From positions 18,273,825-18,337,824 of the forward strand of contig CM053261.1 of NCBI GenBank assembly GCA_028583405.1: a stretch of 64,000 bases of DNA, written 5' to 3'. The notes beneath the pieces are model-generated. The model had not been told where the DNA came from. It was given only the letters and a program-made list of their open reading frames with translations, and made no database searches. Made by a program: the position numbers and the translations under genes. Source of the DNA: Pogonophryne albipinna. Taxonomy: Eukaryota > Chordata > Actinopteri > Perciformes > Artedidraconidae. Positions within the stretch are counted from its first letter, which is position 1, and each line of letters begins with the position of its first letter. Shown here in pieces: positions 1-27,391 of this stretch.

Positions 1-8
1 AAATACGC

Positions 9-3239
<3,231 letters not shown>

Positions 3240-3241
3240 TA

Positions 3242-4852
3242 CAGTGGGGCAAAAAGTATTTAGTCAGCCACCAATTGTGCAAGTTCTCCCACTTAAAAAG
3301 ATGAGAGAGGCCTGTAATTTTCATCCTAGGTATACCTCAACTATGAGAGACAAAATGAGAAGAAGAAAAATCCAGACAATCACATTGTCTGATTTTTAAA
3401 GAATTTATTTGCACATTATGGTGGAAAATAAGTATTTGGTCAATAACAAAAGTTCATGTCAATACTTTGTTATATACCCTTTGTTGGCAATGACAGAGGT
3501 CAAACGTTTTCTGTAAGTCTTCACAAGGTTTTCACACACTGTTGCTGGTATTTTTGGCCCATTCCTCCATGCAGATCTCCTTTAGAGCAGTGATGTTTTG
3601 GGGCTGTCGCTGGGCAACACGGACTTTCAACTCCCTCCAAAGATTTTCTATGGGGTTGAGATCTGGAGACTGGCTAAGCCACTCCAGGACCTTGAAATGC
3701 TTCTTACGAAGCCACTCCTTCGTTGCCCGGGTGGTGTGTTTGGGATCATTGTCATGTTGAAAGACCCAGCCACGTTTCATCTTCAATGCCCTTGCTGATG
3801 GAAGGAGGTTGTCACTCAAAATCTCACGATACATGGCCCCATTCATTCTTTCCTTTACACGGATCAGTCGTCCTGGTCCCTTTGCAGAAAAACAGCCCCA
3901 AAGCATGATGTGTCCACCCCCATGTTTCACAGTAATACCTACTGGTGTTCTTTGGATGCAACTCAGCATTCTTTCTCCTCCAAACACGTCTAGTTGAGTT
4001 TTTACCAAAAAGTTCTATTTTGGTTTCATCTGACCATATGACATTCTCCCAATCCTCTTCTGGATCATCTAAATGCTCTCTAGCAAACTTCAGACGGGCC
4101 TGGACATGTACTGGCTTAAGCAGGGGGACACGTCTGGCACTGCAGGATTTGAGTCCCTGGCGGCGTAGTGTGTTACTGATGGTAGCCTTTGTTACTTTGG
4201 TCCCAGCTCTCTGCAGGTCATTGACTAGGTCCCCCCGTGTGGTTCTGGGATTTTTGCTCACCGTTCTTGTGATCATTTTGACCCCACGGGGTGAGATCTT
4301 GCGTGGAGCCCCAGATCGAGGGAGATTATCAGTGGTCTTGTATGTCTTCCATTTTCTAATAATTGCTCCCACAGTTGATTTCTTCACACCAAGCTGCTTA
4401 CCTATTGCAGATTCAGTCTTCCCAGCCTGGTGCAGGTCTACAATTTTGTTTCTGGTGTCCTTTGACAGCTCTTTGGTTTTGGCCATAGTGGAGTTTGGAG
4501 TGTGACTGTTTGAGGTTGTGGACAGGTGTCTTTTATACTGATAACGAGTTCAAACAGGTGCCATTAATACAGTTAACAAGTGGAGGACAGAGGAGGCTCT
4601 TAAAGAAGAAGTTACAGGTCTGTGAGAGCCAGAAATCTTGTTTGTTTGTAGGTGACCAAATACTTATTTTACAGAGGAATTTATCAATTAATTCATTAAA
4701 AATCCTCCAATGTGATTTCCTGGATTCTTTCCCCCCATTCTGTCTCTCATAGTTGAAGTGTACCTAGGATGAAAATTACAGGCCTCTCTCATCTTTTTAA
4801 GTGGGAGAACTTGCACAATTGGTGGCTGACTAAATACTTTTTTGCCCCACTG
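3242..4852 (-). mobile_element. Tc1-type DNA transposon, 1611 bp, with TA target duplication
   Basis: The ends are long inverted repeats of roughly 200 bp, beginning CAGTGGGGCAAAAAG at 3242 and its reverse complement ending at 4852. Both are bordered by TA (3240-3241 and 4853-4854), the target duplication of the Tc1/mariner superfamily. Each arm holds an outer GTATTTAGTC and an inner AGTATTTGGTC motif about 170-190 bp apart, the IR/DR layout seen in fish Tc1 elements. The minus strand carries a transposase reading frame with two frame disruptions, described separately. The two arms remain closely similar, so the insertion is probably not very old, but it cannot make an intact transposase itself. 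Confidence 0.96.
3459..4486 (-). pseudogene. Tc1-like transposase, frameshifted
   Basis: The reading frame starts [20 protein letters not shown] at 4486 with the paired helix-turn-helix N-terminus of Tc1 transposases, including the linker motif [11 protein letters not shown]. The DDE/D catalytic core is visible: [10 protein letters not shown] (first Asp), [10 protein letters not shown] (second Asp) and [11 protein letters not shown], whose Glu is the third residue of a DD34E triad. The frame is broken twice. Around 3945-3955 it must change frame between the TRRVWRRKN block and the [13 protein letters not shown] block. Near 3546-3556, in a run of A residues just after EEWAK, a second one-base change brings an early stop; the natural C-terminus would end at 3459-3461. 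It is a dead copy of a roughly 340-residue transposase. Confidence 0.93.
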
Positions 4853-4854
4853 TA

Positions 4855-5890
4855 TGAGTCAAAGACAACACACTAAGAAATAACATAAAAAGGTAAGTCA
4901 TCATATCGTATGTCTCAATCAATGTAAGCAAAAATAAATTGAATTCTTATTCAAAAGGGCATTCAAGTTCCCTGCTTCTTATCCACCTTCTTATTCCACT
5001 TAAAAACCGATACAGCCCCTTGGACAATCAGGACTCCTAGTGAGGGTTATGGACGAATAAAAAGAGGAAAAGTTAACATTTCGAGGAACGGAGTAGTCAC
5101 ATAACACAGATGATATGTTCCTTCTTGGCTGTGACCCAGTCACTATGACAATAAACCACGCTCAGCACAGAAGAGAGCTACAATAATAAACTTCCTTGCA
5201 AAACCAGCAGATAATCCGACAGCAGTTTATAGACTCTACTGTATGAGAAATGGGAGCCACTGATGTTGACTGACTGTTATATACTGCAAATGCATACAAC
5301 CTGGTCTTTACACAGCTGAATATATTTCATATGCAGCAGCAAGCTAAGAAACAGATAATTAGGAATTTAAAAATATTGAAATTACAAGGAGGCCATCTCT
5401 ACTTATAGGAAATGATTTGTAGTGTGCTTAGCAACAAGTGACTATCAGTATACAATAAAGACGAACCAGGAGATCAGCTATTAAGGTATTCTAAATGGTA
5501 TTATGAAGTATTGCTTTGATGCTCAGCTGAATGCATCTGATTGCCAAGAATGGCCATTGTTGAGTTTCCCATCAGAGCCTGTGTAGGAGTACTTGATCCT
5601 TGGAAATCAAAGGAAACAACCATGGTTGCCATGAAACCAGTTCAGCTGAACAACACTTAAACAATAATGACACTTCTTCTTTACAATGTAAATCAGCAGC
5701 ATGAGAGCATCATAGGCCAAACAACCACTATATAATAACTGAGCTCAGCCACTCCAAGATATGTAGCCTATTATGTGTACATATAAAAATGCAGGAGCCA
5801 ATCTTAGAGACAGATGAAAAGAGCATAAAACACATAAACAACAACAGAATAGAGAGAAGACATCATCTCAGATGTTAGTAAAAGCAGTAT
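4855..5890. other. intergenic DNA, nothing recognised
   Basis: AT-rich sequence between the Tc1 element and the composite element starting near 5.9 kb. I see no exon, RNA gene or repeat family that I can name. Confidence 0.5.
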
Positions 5891-6755
5891 TTACCCCCTT
5901 TCACACCAACGCGTTTTCAGCTCCGGCTCGGAGCTGGAGCCTGAAAAGTGCCGGTTTTTCCTGTTCACACCGCAGCGGCGCCGCCTCTTAGCTCCGGAAT
6001 CCGGTTCACTTCCAGCTCCAAAAAATTGTCGGTCTCGAGGCAAGAGCTTCGGAGCTAAGAGGTGGTGTCGCTTACGTCTCTCTTACGTCGAGGCGTGCAG
6101 GAAACTAAACCCACCTCCCCTGAACATGGGTCGACTGTCATGCCTGCCTACAAGCAGTAGTGCTTATAAACACACTTTATAAAGTCAGGCAACACTAACC
6201 AGGCTTCGTGTGATTCTGTTTATTTGTACCTTACTTTGACCATCCGTTCACTGTTATTGATCATTGTGGAGAGAGGCAGACGTTTTGTTTTGTATTATAG
6301 CAGCTATCGGATGGAATTAATACATGGGCTGCACAGGTTGTCGTGTCCGACTATCACAAGTAGAATCATAATAAAAATACGCCTGTAAAATGTGCCTGTA
6401 GGAAACGGTTTATGCCACAATAGGATAGCAATAGCAAGTAGTCAGTTTAGCTTCGGTTGCTATGCTAACATCACCCATTTTATACCAGAGAAACTTTCAT
6501 AACAGCGTTGTGATACCAAACAGCGTCAATTCAGACTGACACACATTCACTTAGGCTAAGGGGAACTGGGGATATGTATCAGCTGCTTGTGTGAGTCGGA
6601 CAGTGAATACTTTAGAGCGGCCGCTGCAGTGTGAGTTAACCGGGAGCTAACGGAGGAGAATAAACTCCCGTGGAAGAGCAGCCAACACTGCAGCGGTCGG
6701 TAAATGCTGCAGAAACACATTAATAAACAATGAACCACGGCACTCTGGAGCAAAG

Positions 6756-7640
6756 TAGTGATGGCAGTTTGACACTGGACTTCCTATTCCATAGAAGCAG
6801 TGCTTCGAAGCTTGCTTCAAATCACGTGACATATGACGTCCGAAGCAGCAACTGCTTCAAATCACGTGACATGTGACGTCCGAAGCAGCAACTGCTTCAT
6901 TTCCTGAATGAATCACTTGACTGGTTCGCGATCCATTCACGCGTTTCAATGCACTGCCTCGTCTCGATTCTGACAGGTGACAGGTTGAAACAGTTTCAAA
7001 TGTGAGCGCTTCAACACTTTATGACCGCTCTAAACAATGCGCAATGTGTGGGTTGTTGTCGTATTTTGCGTTGTTGCTGTTGAGTTGTTGTTGGTATTGC
7101 ATTTGAATTGTAGTATCATTATAGAGCAAGCCAGGAAGAAAGATAGGTCGTTCTGGCTCGGGAAACACTTCGAAATGTGGAGAAGTTGTGAACAAAAACA
7201 CAATTATGAGTAATATAAAAACAGGTCAATATTTCAAGGAATAGATAGCCCAGTGGGTAGAGCCGGCGGCCCGAATGTGGCGATGTCCTCCGCGCAGCTG
7301 GTTCAAAGCCCGGAATGGATGTATTTTAATCATTGCTTTTCAACTTTAATAACTGATAAAAGGCCCTCTCCTCCCAAAAAAATGTCCAGCACTCTTTAGT
7401 CTCTTCTCAATAACCCAATACACACAATTATCAATCTTTAATTGCAAATAGAACATGATATTCAGTCTTAGTGTGTGTGCATCGAATATTTTTCAAGGCA
7501 AAGATACGTTAAACCCACTGCAGCCTTGCACTTCGCCAGGAGAGGTCGCTGTAACTGAAGCTTCGAGAAATGAACCTATTTCCGACACAATTGTCCAAGT
7601 GGTTCGATGCTTCATTCAAAGCTTCATTTTGCCATCACTA
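6756..7640. mobile_element. hAT-type non-autonomous element, 885 bp, TSD GAGCAAAG
   Basis: The terminal inverted repeats TAGTGATGGCA (6756) and TGCCATCACTA (ending 7640) are flanked by a perfect 8-bp duplication, GAGCAAAG, at 6748-6755 and 7641-7648. Eight-bp duplications with short ends are the hallmark of hAT elements. Subterminal GAAGC/GCTTC motifs are repeated at both ends. A block of about 47 bp containing ATCACGTGACAT and TGACGTCCGAAGCAGCAACTG occurs twice in tandem (about 6804-6896). No transposase is encoded. Confidence 0.9.
7236..7335 (+). repeat. possible tRNA-derived SINE-like segment
   Basis: Inside the hAT-type element, the stretch AGCCCAGTGGGTAGAGCC resembles a pol III A box and CTGGTTCAAAGCCC a B box, about 45 bp apart, as in tRNA-derived SINE heads. 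No poly(A)-type tail or flanking duplication is convincing. It may simply be part of the element's own internal sequence. Confidence 0.35.
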
Positions 7641-7919
7641 GAGCAAAGTATGGTTGGAGAAGTCGTTATTCAATTTATTCTGGCTTCGTGTGATTAAAAG
7701 CAACACGATCATCGACCCGACGCAGTTGTTGTGAGCGCCGTAATGCCGTTGGGGAGCAAATCAGCGATGTAAACGGTGACGTCATGACGCAGCAGCGGCA
7801 GCACCAGTCGGGTGCTGGGCGGTGTGAACAGAGCGGGAGCAGAAAAGGGAAACCGGAGCTGAACCAGAAAAGCTCTAGCTCGGAGCTAGAAAGGGAAAAG
7901 CGCTGGTGTGAAAGCCGTG

Positions 7920-10390
7920 TGGTGTGAAGTTAGTTGAGGTTGCTGCTAACCGGTTAGTTTTCTGACAGGTTGGCTCCACAGCAGGACTGATGAACACGCG
8001 TGGCAGCGAACATGCATGTTTTTTCCATAAAGGCTTCCAGTAGTAACACAGTGCGGTTGTTTTCGGCTAACCTTTAACTCAACGAACTACTGTTTACAGT
8101 CTTTGTTTAGCATGTTTCCAGCAGCGTCATGTTAGCTAACTGAGAGCAGGCTTGGTTACAGCAACAGCTGACACGCGGAGGTTTAAATACCCCGCCTCAT
8201 TACGAAGGGTGCGTTTGATATCCTGTAGGCTACAGCGCCGCTTAATGATACACAAATCTATGAAATAGCAACTCCACCTTGTATACTCTGTTACAAGCAC
8301 GAATTCATTTTTTAATGCAAGACAAAGTAGGCTAGGTCATCAAAATATAGTAGTATAATAGTTTATCTTAATCTTGTATTACTTGATATTTTATATGTTG
8401 ATTATGTTGTGTTTAATTATTCTAAACATGCAAAGTAAGAGGTAGTCTACAGTATTTTCTCACAAACCTAGCCTAAAAGTGAAATACACTGAGTAATTTA
8501 TTTATTTATTTTCACCACTGCTCCTCAGGGAAGTTGTCTGTGTGAAATAGCCTGCAGGCTTTATTAAAGTAATATCTTCTTGATATTGTATTAATCTTGC
8601 ATAATGCCAAAGGCAACGATCACAGTAAACTACAGTCTTCTATTCCGTGTAGAAAACTCCACACGATCTGAATTCAAACAAGGTTGATTTGACATTTGCA
8701 AAGCTGTACACAAGTTCAGCACTTGAGCTTTTTCACTCGTGCTGCAGGCTTACCACATCACATCCAGTGTTCCAGTCAGAGGATTAGACTTAGATAGGCA
8801 CTTCAAATACAGCTCAAAAAAGGCAAACAGGCAAAATAATAACCCATCTGATAATAATATGTTAAGTGAGTATGTATTTTTCCTATAGAAATTTTAAATT
8901 AACATTCATACTTTATTATTGTGAAGTGAACAAAGTCTGACTGAGATGAGGCTCAAGATTGTTCATTTCTACTCTGCAGCTACATCCACACTTGAAAAAT
9001 CTTTAATTAAATGAGGAATGTCAAGAGTCTCAATTGAGTCCTTTCTATCTTTAAAGCCTTGTTGTAGCATAACTAAAAAATGCAGCAATAGCAGTAAGTG
9101 AATTTAGTTTCTCTCTGCTACTAATTGAAAGTTGTTTTTGTTCTTTTTTCCACAGTTGTAAAATGTTAAACTTCTGATGTTGTGATCTTTCCTTTTAGAA
9201 GATTGCAGTCTATTTTAATTGGACAGGCAGTGTAATGAAGAAGGGTAAAGGTGGGAGGCGGAGTGTACCACTAAACTAAACTTACCTGCAGAATTAGGTC
9301 TTTAAAAAAGCTTGCATTTTTACAAAACGCTGAGCAAGTATTTTATTTAACTGTTTTACTGCAATTTGTTCCTTTCCTACCTCTTTGGCCTGCAGCAGGT
9401 ACACAATTAAGTGAGCATGAGGAGTGAAGGCTCAGATTCTGTCACACTCAGCACTTCTTAGTGCTGATGTGGAGATATAAGCTGCCTTATGAACCCCAGG
9501 GGGGGGGGGGGGGAATAACAGCACAGTTCAGGACCCAAAGATGCATTTACACTGCATCTTATACGACCAACATTACGCTGTTCGGTACAGTGAGCTTCGT
9601 TTATAATGCCCCAGAGACTTGACCAATTTCAAACCTGGCCTTTGGATTCCTTTTATGTTGATGTTCTGATGTTTATGGCTGTATGTTATTGATCACTCTG
9701 TTTTGCACAGTTCTTCACACTCATGAGATTTATAACCCACTGTATCAGACAGCAGTCCCTAATTGGATTTGAGTCTGATTTTTAAAAAAACGATTATGCT
9801 ATGCACATAAGTCCATTTGTCCTGTATCTGATTAGTACATTTAATTTTTGGTGCGTTTCAGTTATATCAACTTTATATATTCATATTCACCTTAGCGTGA
9901 AACTATAATTCACTTTCCACATTTATTTTTCTTTACTCATAAAGTAAAATAATTGAGAAGTTAAGAGTTATCAATCATTTGAGTCTTTCAGTTAAACAAC
10001 AACAGTACAATGAAATTAGCACAAGAGGTCAGTGTCACACTCTGAGTCTCAAGATGTGTAAAAAGCCCTGAGTGTGAAGAGTGAAGGTCATATTCTTGCA
10101 CGTCAACACTTTTTCACACTAAAAACCGACAAGTGCAGTGTGAAAACCAGGCAGCACAGAGGCAGCAAGGGACAAATAAAATCAACATCATGGATACAAT
10201 CTTTAATGAAAATATCATCACTAAAAATGCCCCAAAATGATCCATTATGTGGGGATTTAGGCCTCACCTGGATATCATTTAGTTTCTTTAGTGGCACATG
10301 AATCACTATTTGTCAACTCTTTCTAACATATTCTTGTTTCTTACTTTTTGGAGGACAAAAAATCATTACATTTATATATTGAATCATTTT
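7920..10390. other. intergenic DNA, no gene recognised
   Basis: Sequence downstream of the camkk2 3' end. It includes a poly-G run at about 9500-9513 but no coding exon that I can support. The open frame at 10074-10301 is matched by one on the opposite strand over the same bases and has no family resemblance. Confidence 0.5.
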
Positions 10391-10404
10391 CTTACGGAAG
10401 AGTA

Positions 10405-10460
10405 CGGAAGAGGATTAGGGCCAGCTTTTTTTTCATGTGGCTGGCCCTAATCCTCTTCCG
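10405..10460. mobile_element. short foldback MITE copy (CGGAAGAGGATTAGGGCC family)
   Basis: A 56-bp hairpin has 21-bp arms starting CGGAAGAGGATTAGGGCC, each bordered by TA. Its ends are identical to those of the longer element at 26590-26762, so the two are copies of one TA-targeting MITE family. Ten bases of the left end (TACGGAAGAG) are duplicated immediately upstream at 10393-10402. Confidence 0.8.
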
Positions 10461-10929
10461 TATTTTCTCAATGTAAAAATGCCTTTGAATATTTAAAACC
10501 GCAAATTCACATAGTGTTGTAATTCAAACAGTATTTCTCTTCTATAAGGGAGACCCATATATTCAGCCAAAGTCTGATTAAGATGACATGGTCACACTTT
10601 TTCTTTAAGTAAACTTGCTTAACATCAGCATCTAGTGGCAACCCAAGGTACTTGAGTTTTATTTATTTTTACATTTAATTGCAGGTGTCGTCCTTAAAAA
10701 AACGAGCTGTCATGTAGCAAATGGCCCATTTAATATGTACAGTATGAATCCAGCAGATGTTAAAATGCATTACATTTAAAGCAAACTATGGCACATGTGT
10801 TCTGTTGTCATACAGGGAAGGAACACAATGTGATATTCAGGCTCGACGGAGTATCCTACAGCCTGTGAAATATTATGGTTCACAGCACACACTAGTGGTG
10901 TATTTCAGGAACTGTTGATACAAAGCTCA

Positions 10930-13324
10930 AAAACATCAGAAAGGCAATAATATTTTATTCAAAGATGAACAAGATACAGTATGTATAGAATAATTAGTTT
11001 AAAGGTCTCGTTCATGTTTTATAAAGGACCTCTCATGCTATGACAATACAGTGGTATGTGTTCAGTATGTTGGCATGCATTTAGGGGAGAAGCGCCCCCA
11101 AAGCTCAAATAAATGTACACTACCGAATGCAAAACCATGTGATTAATAAAGGTGAATCACTTAACCTGTCCCTCTGAGAAAAAAGGGAATTTAAAACCAA
11201 CAAGTTAAAATATTATATATAAAATGTTTAATCTTACAGCTTTTCTGTGGCTTGCACCAGTCAGACCCAAACTGTTCATCGGTTTATTCTTGATGCTCAT
11301 GAAGGGCAAAACTACTTCAAAAGGGGAAGTTAAATTCATCTTGTACAACAAAAGCAACTCATTCAGAATGTAAAATGTCTGTGAATGTTTCAATGAGGTG
11401 ACATTTTAAAGTATAACACAAATTGAGGCATGCCTGCAGCTACCTGTCTTAATAAAGGGCATTGAAACATAATTGGCTATCATTATTGAGCAATATCATT
11501 AAGTTAAGTTATCATTAAGTACAGAGAAAATGGATTTGGAGCACTTTACTGTAAGGAGCACAACCTAATTGCATCATTTTGGAAATACATGGGTAAACAA
11601 AACAAATTAGAATCAGTCACATCCAGCCACATCGTATGCATAGTGCTAGTCTTAGAAAACTGACAGTCGAGAGTGACATGCAAGTAGTGAGTACAAATAA
11701 ATGGAGTCCCTTTCTCATACATTCAACACAAGAGTGCTGAATAATTGAAATGTGGAAGCATTACATGTTATATTTAATATTGTATCAATATTCTATGTTG
11801 TAGATGCTTTATCTACATTTACACTAATGTATTTTAGAAAACAAAGGGGGAAGAAAAGGTGAAACAATTGTTTTACTGCTTTGGGATCTTCTAAAAGTAA
11901 AACATCAATTCAAAAGTAATTTACAATTCATTTGAAATATTTGCAGGGTGGCCTTGATTAAAGATGACTATTTTTTTTTCTACATCATGCATAGATTTGT
12001 ACAAAGAGCCTGCAGCTGCACTATGCCTCCTCCTCAAAACGTACATTAGTGGCCAGCTCTAAGAACAAAAGTAGTTTAAAGGTTCGTTTTTCTTTAAGTT
12101 ACTGTACTCTACTTTACAAAGGTAGACATAATTTGACGTTTTTTGGTGTCCTGAAAATGTGCAGTTTTGAAAAAAACACCAGTAATTCACAATTTCAACT
12201 TGAGGTTCAATAGTTATGATTTTCTGTTTTAACTACATTAAAAAACATCCACTTCAGGAAGTGGAACAAATACATGACACAGTTGAAACTCACACAACCA
12301 AATAACTGGAAAAGTAAAAAACAACCACATTTGAACCATTGCAGACAGATTGTTTCTACCAACACATTCGTTTTTTTCCTCATGTGCATTTGGTAAATCA
12401 GTACCATCTTTACTCAATTTGTTGTAACTATCACTTCAAAAAATATACAGCAAACACCTAAAATCATATCAAAAGCTTTACTAAAAGAACTTGCTTTGCA
12501 AAAGAAATGATCTAATTATCTTCTATGCTATCTCATAAGCAGTATGATGAATGTCATGGCTCACAAAACACTATATATCAACTATTTTAAAGCTTTCTAT
12601 TGATTGTAGTAAATTCATAAAGAGACGGTGAAAATTGCGTCAAACAAGTATGAGCGTGCAAATGTATCATACATAGCTTATAGGGTGTTTGCATTGGGAA
12701 CGTAAACACATGCATTCAATGAAGTAAACATTTCTTCACTCCCTTTTTTTCATTTTGGGAAAACTGTATAGATTCTTCCCTTTTAAATATGTTACAAAAC
12801 TGGGCCCTGCTCCTCTGAAGCAGAGAGAACCAGACAATCAAGAAAACCTGCTCTCTGACAGAGGAAGTCGAGGTGATGATGAAGACAACCATCCTTCCTC
12901 ATAACACCCATCACCATCGCCTGTTCCCGTGCCCTGTATACCTGAAAGAATTGTCGAGTAAAGACAAGGAGAACACAAGTGGCTAGACTACAAGGAAACA
13001 CTGTACAGTTGAAGCCTGAGACAAAGCATGCTGGGACTATATACGCATGCGGGATGAAGAAGGGCAGAGTGGGTCAGGCAATAAACGATGAAGAGGATCC
13101 TCTTATGGAACAATCCAACCCACAACCTGCAAACTGAGCCTTTTTAAGAGGAGAGGAAATCTTTAAAATTGTTCATAGATCCTTAACTTCTTTTTTTTTC
13201 TGCGCCTGCCGTACGTCCATCTTTCAGGAAATGTACACAAGTGTGAGCTGCCAGTATAAAACAGTGAGTAAAGGGGTGTGTTTGCAAGCAGGAAGATAAC
13301 ACGGTGCGTGAGGAAGCCTCTGCA
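10930..13324 (-). other. camkk2: probable camkk2 3' UTR
   Basis: AT-rich sequence following the camkk2 stop codon on the minus strand. It contains AATAAA motifs but no other gene. The extent is inferred from the poly(A) motifs and from the generally long 3' UTRs of this gene, not observed directly. Confidence 0.4.
10954..10959 (-). terminator. camkk2: candidate poly(A) signal AATAAA of camkk2
   Basis: AATAAA on the minus strand, about 2.4 kb beyond the camkk2 stop codon. No coding sequence lies between, so a long 3' UTR ending here is plausible. A second AATAAA at 11282-11287 is an alternative. Confidence 0.35.
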
Positions 13325-26275
<12,951 letters not shown>

Positions 26276-26326
26276 GGTGCCTCTTCTTAGCAAAGACAGA
26301 CAACCACTGCTCCATCAGATGGGAGC
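26276..26326 (-). other. camkk2: camkk2 5' untranslated part of the first coding exon
   Basis: A splice acceptor (run of C then AG) precedes 26326 on the minus strand. The 51 nt up to the ATG carry an in-frame TGA, so the long reading frame cannot extend upstream through this exon. That supports initiation at 26275. Confidence 0.6.
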
Positions 26327-26589
26327 CTGGGGGGGAATCAGTGACACATGAGCAAATTACATAATAATAAAAACATATGGAGAACAACTGTTGGCCTTCT
26401 GGACATCTACAGCACTTTTAACGTGGAGGTGGAGCAATTATAAGGCAAATAGTGCTGGGACAAAGAAAACAAAAAAGGGACAGAATGAGTACCATCTGCT
26501 TTATTTGGACAGTGTCCGTCTTAAATCGCTACCCTGAACAAAGTATACAACTCACTTTACATTTTTGTAACTGTAATATATAGTCACTA

Positions 26590-26762
26590 CGGAAGAGGAT
26601 TAGGGCCAAATGGATTTTTTTTTGGGAGGATTTTAAAAAAAAATGTTTTTTTTTTGTTCTGAGAAAAAATTCTGAATTCTGACTTTTTCTTCAGAACAAA
26701 AAAATACGTTTTTTTTTCAAATCCTCCCAAAAAAGAAATCATGTGGCCCTAATCCTCTTCCG
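26590..26762. mobile_element. 173-bp foldback MITE with TA target duplication
   Basis: Inverted ends CGGAAGAGGATTAGGGCCA are bordered by TA on both sides (26588-26589, 26763-26764). The interior continues as an imperfect palindrome (GGGAGGATTT on the left, AAATCCTCCC on the right). It shares its ends with the copy at 10405-10460. It probably moves through a Tc1/mariner-type transposase, inferred from the TA duplication only. It lies upstream of the camkk2 first coding exon, inside the 5' intron. Confidence 0.88.
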
Positions 26763-27337
26763 TAAATCACACTCTACAAATACAATAACAAAAGCAAAAA
26801 TATAACACCTATGTCCTTCTCTCTTGACTCACGACTCAACGGACATAACCCTCCAATCACAGTGTATCTTTGACTGGATTGTTTCACAAGTAGCCAGTTG
26901 ACAAGCACATTTTAAGCCTTTAAAAAGCGATGATATTGTCAGACAATAGCCAATGGTTTCAGAGGTTGCATCTGGGCCAATCAATCGGCCTCATTTGCTC
27001 TCCAGTTCACACGTCCACATATTTAACTGCACACAACCAAAGCCAGCTCCAATGTCATTGATCTATGATACTCAGACTACAAATGGAGTGCAGACGCTTA
27101 CGATACACACCTTGTCTGCTGACAGAGCATACTGTAGGAAACGTTAACTTTGAGATGAGGTTTCTACTTTGATTTGGGATTTTTTTTCCAAAATGTGCTT
27201 ATGCTGCATGACCTAGGTTAGAGGGCGGGAGCCCAAGACAATATTTAACCAGCACCAATATTTAATTCAACTTTCAGTGGCAAGAGTGAAAAATAAATAT
27301 CAGTTAACAAAAAGCTCGTCTAGCTATATTCATTTAC

Positions 27338-27391
27338 CTTTACCGTTGCAACGCCCGCAGCGAATTTCCCTCCGTTTTCCCCTGTGGCCAT
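27338..27391 (-). CDS. camkk2: candidate alternative first coding exon of camkk2
   Basis: On the minus strand an ATG at 27391 opens an 18-codon frame (MATGENGGKFAAGVATVK) that ends exactly at an AAG|GTAAAT splice donor. Spliced to the exon at 26326 it hits a stop after three codons and would be a short upstream ORF. Spliced directly to the exon at 25257 it is in frame (phase 0) with VEDMDSSETPE and would give an isoform with a different N-terminus. Which happens cannot be told from sequence alone; it may also be only untranslated leader. Confidence 0.4.

Larger units (their letters stand above)
5898..7915. mobile_element. older DNA element with CTTTCACACC inverted ends, interrupted by a hAT element
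   Basis: The left end reads CTTTCACACCAACGCGTTTTC and the right end, on the opposite strand, CTTTCACACCAGCGCTTTTCC. Both are followed by GC-rich subterminal repeats based on AGCTCCGAGC/AGCTCCGGC and a second matching block (TGTTCACACCGC on the left; GCGGTGTGAACA on the right). This symmetry marks a DNA transposon. No clear target duplication is seen, so the superfamily is not assigned. No transposase is visible, so it is non-autonomous or decayed. The hAT-type element at 6756-7640 lies inside it. Confidence 0.6.

Noticed and set aside
3542..4505. Plus-strand open frames overlapping the Tc1 element
   Set aside because: Shadows of the minus-strand transposase, which has the conserved DDE core.
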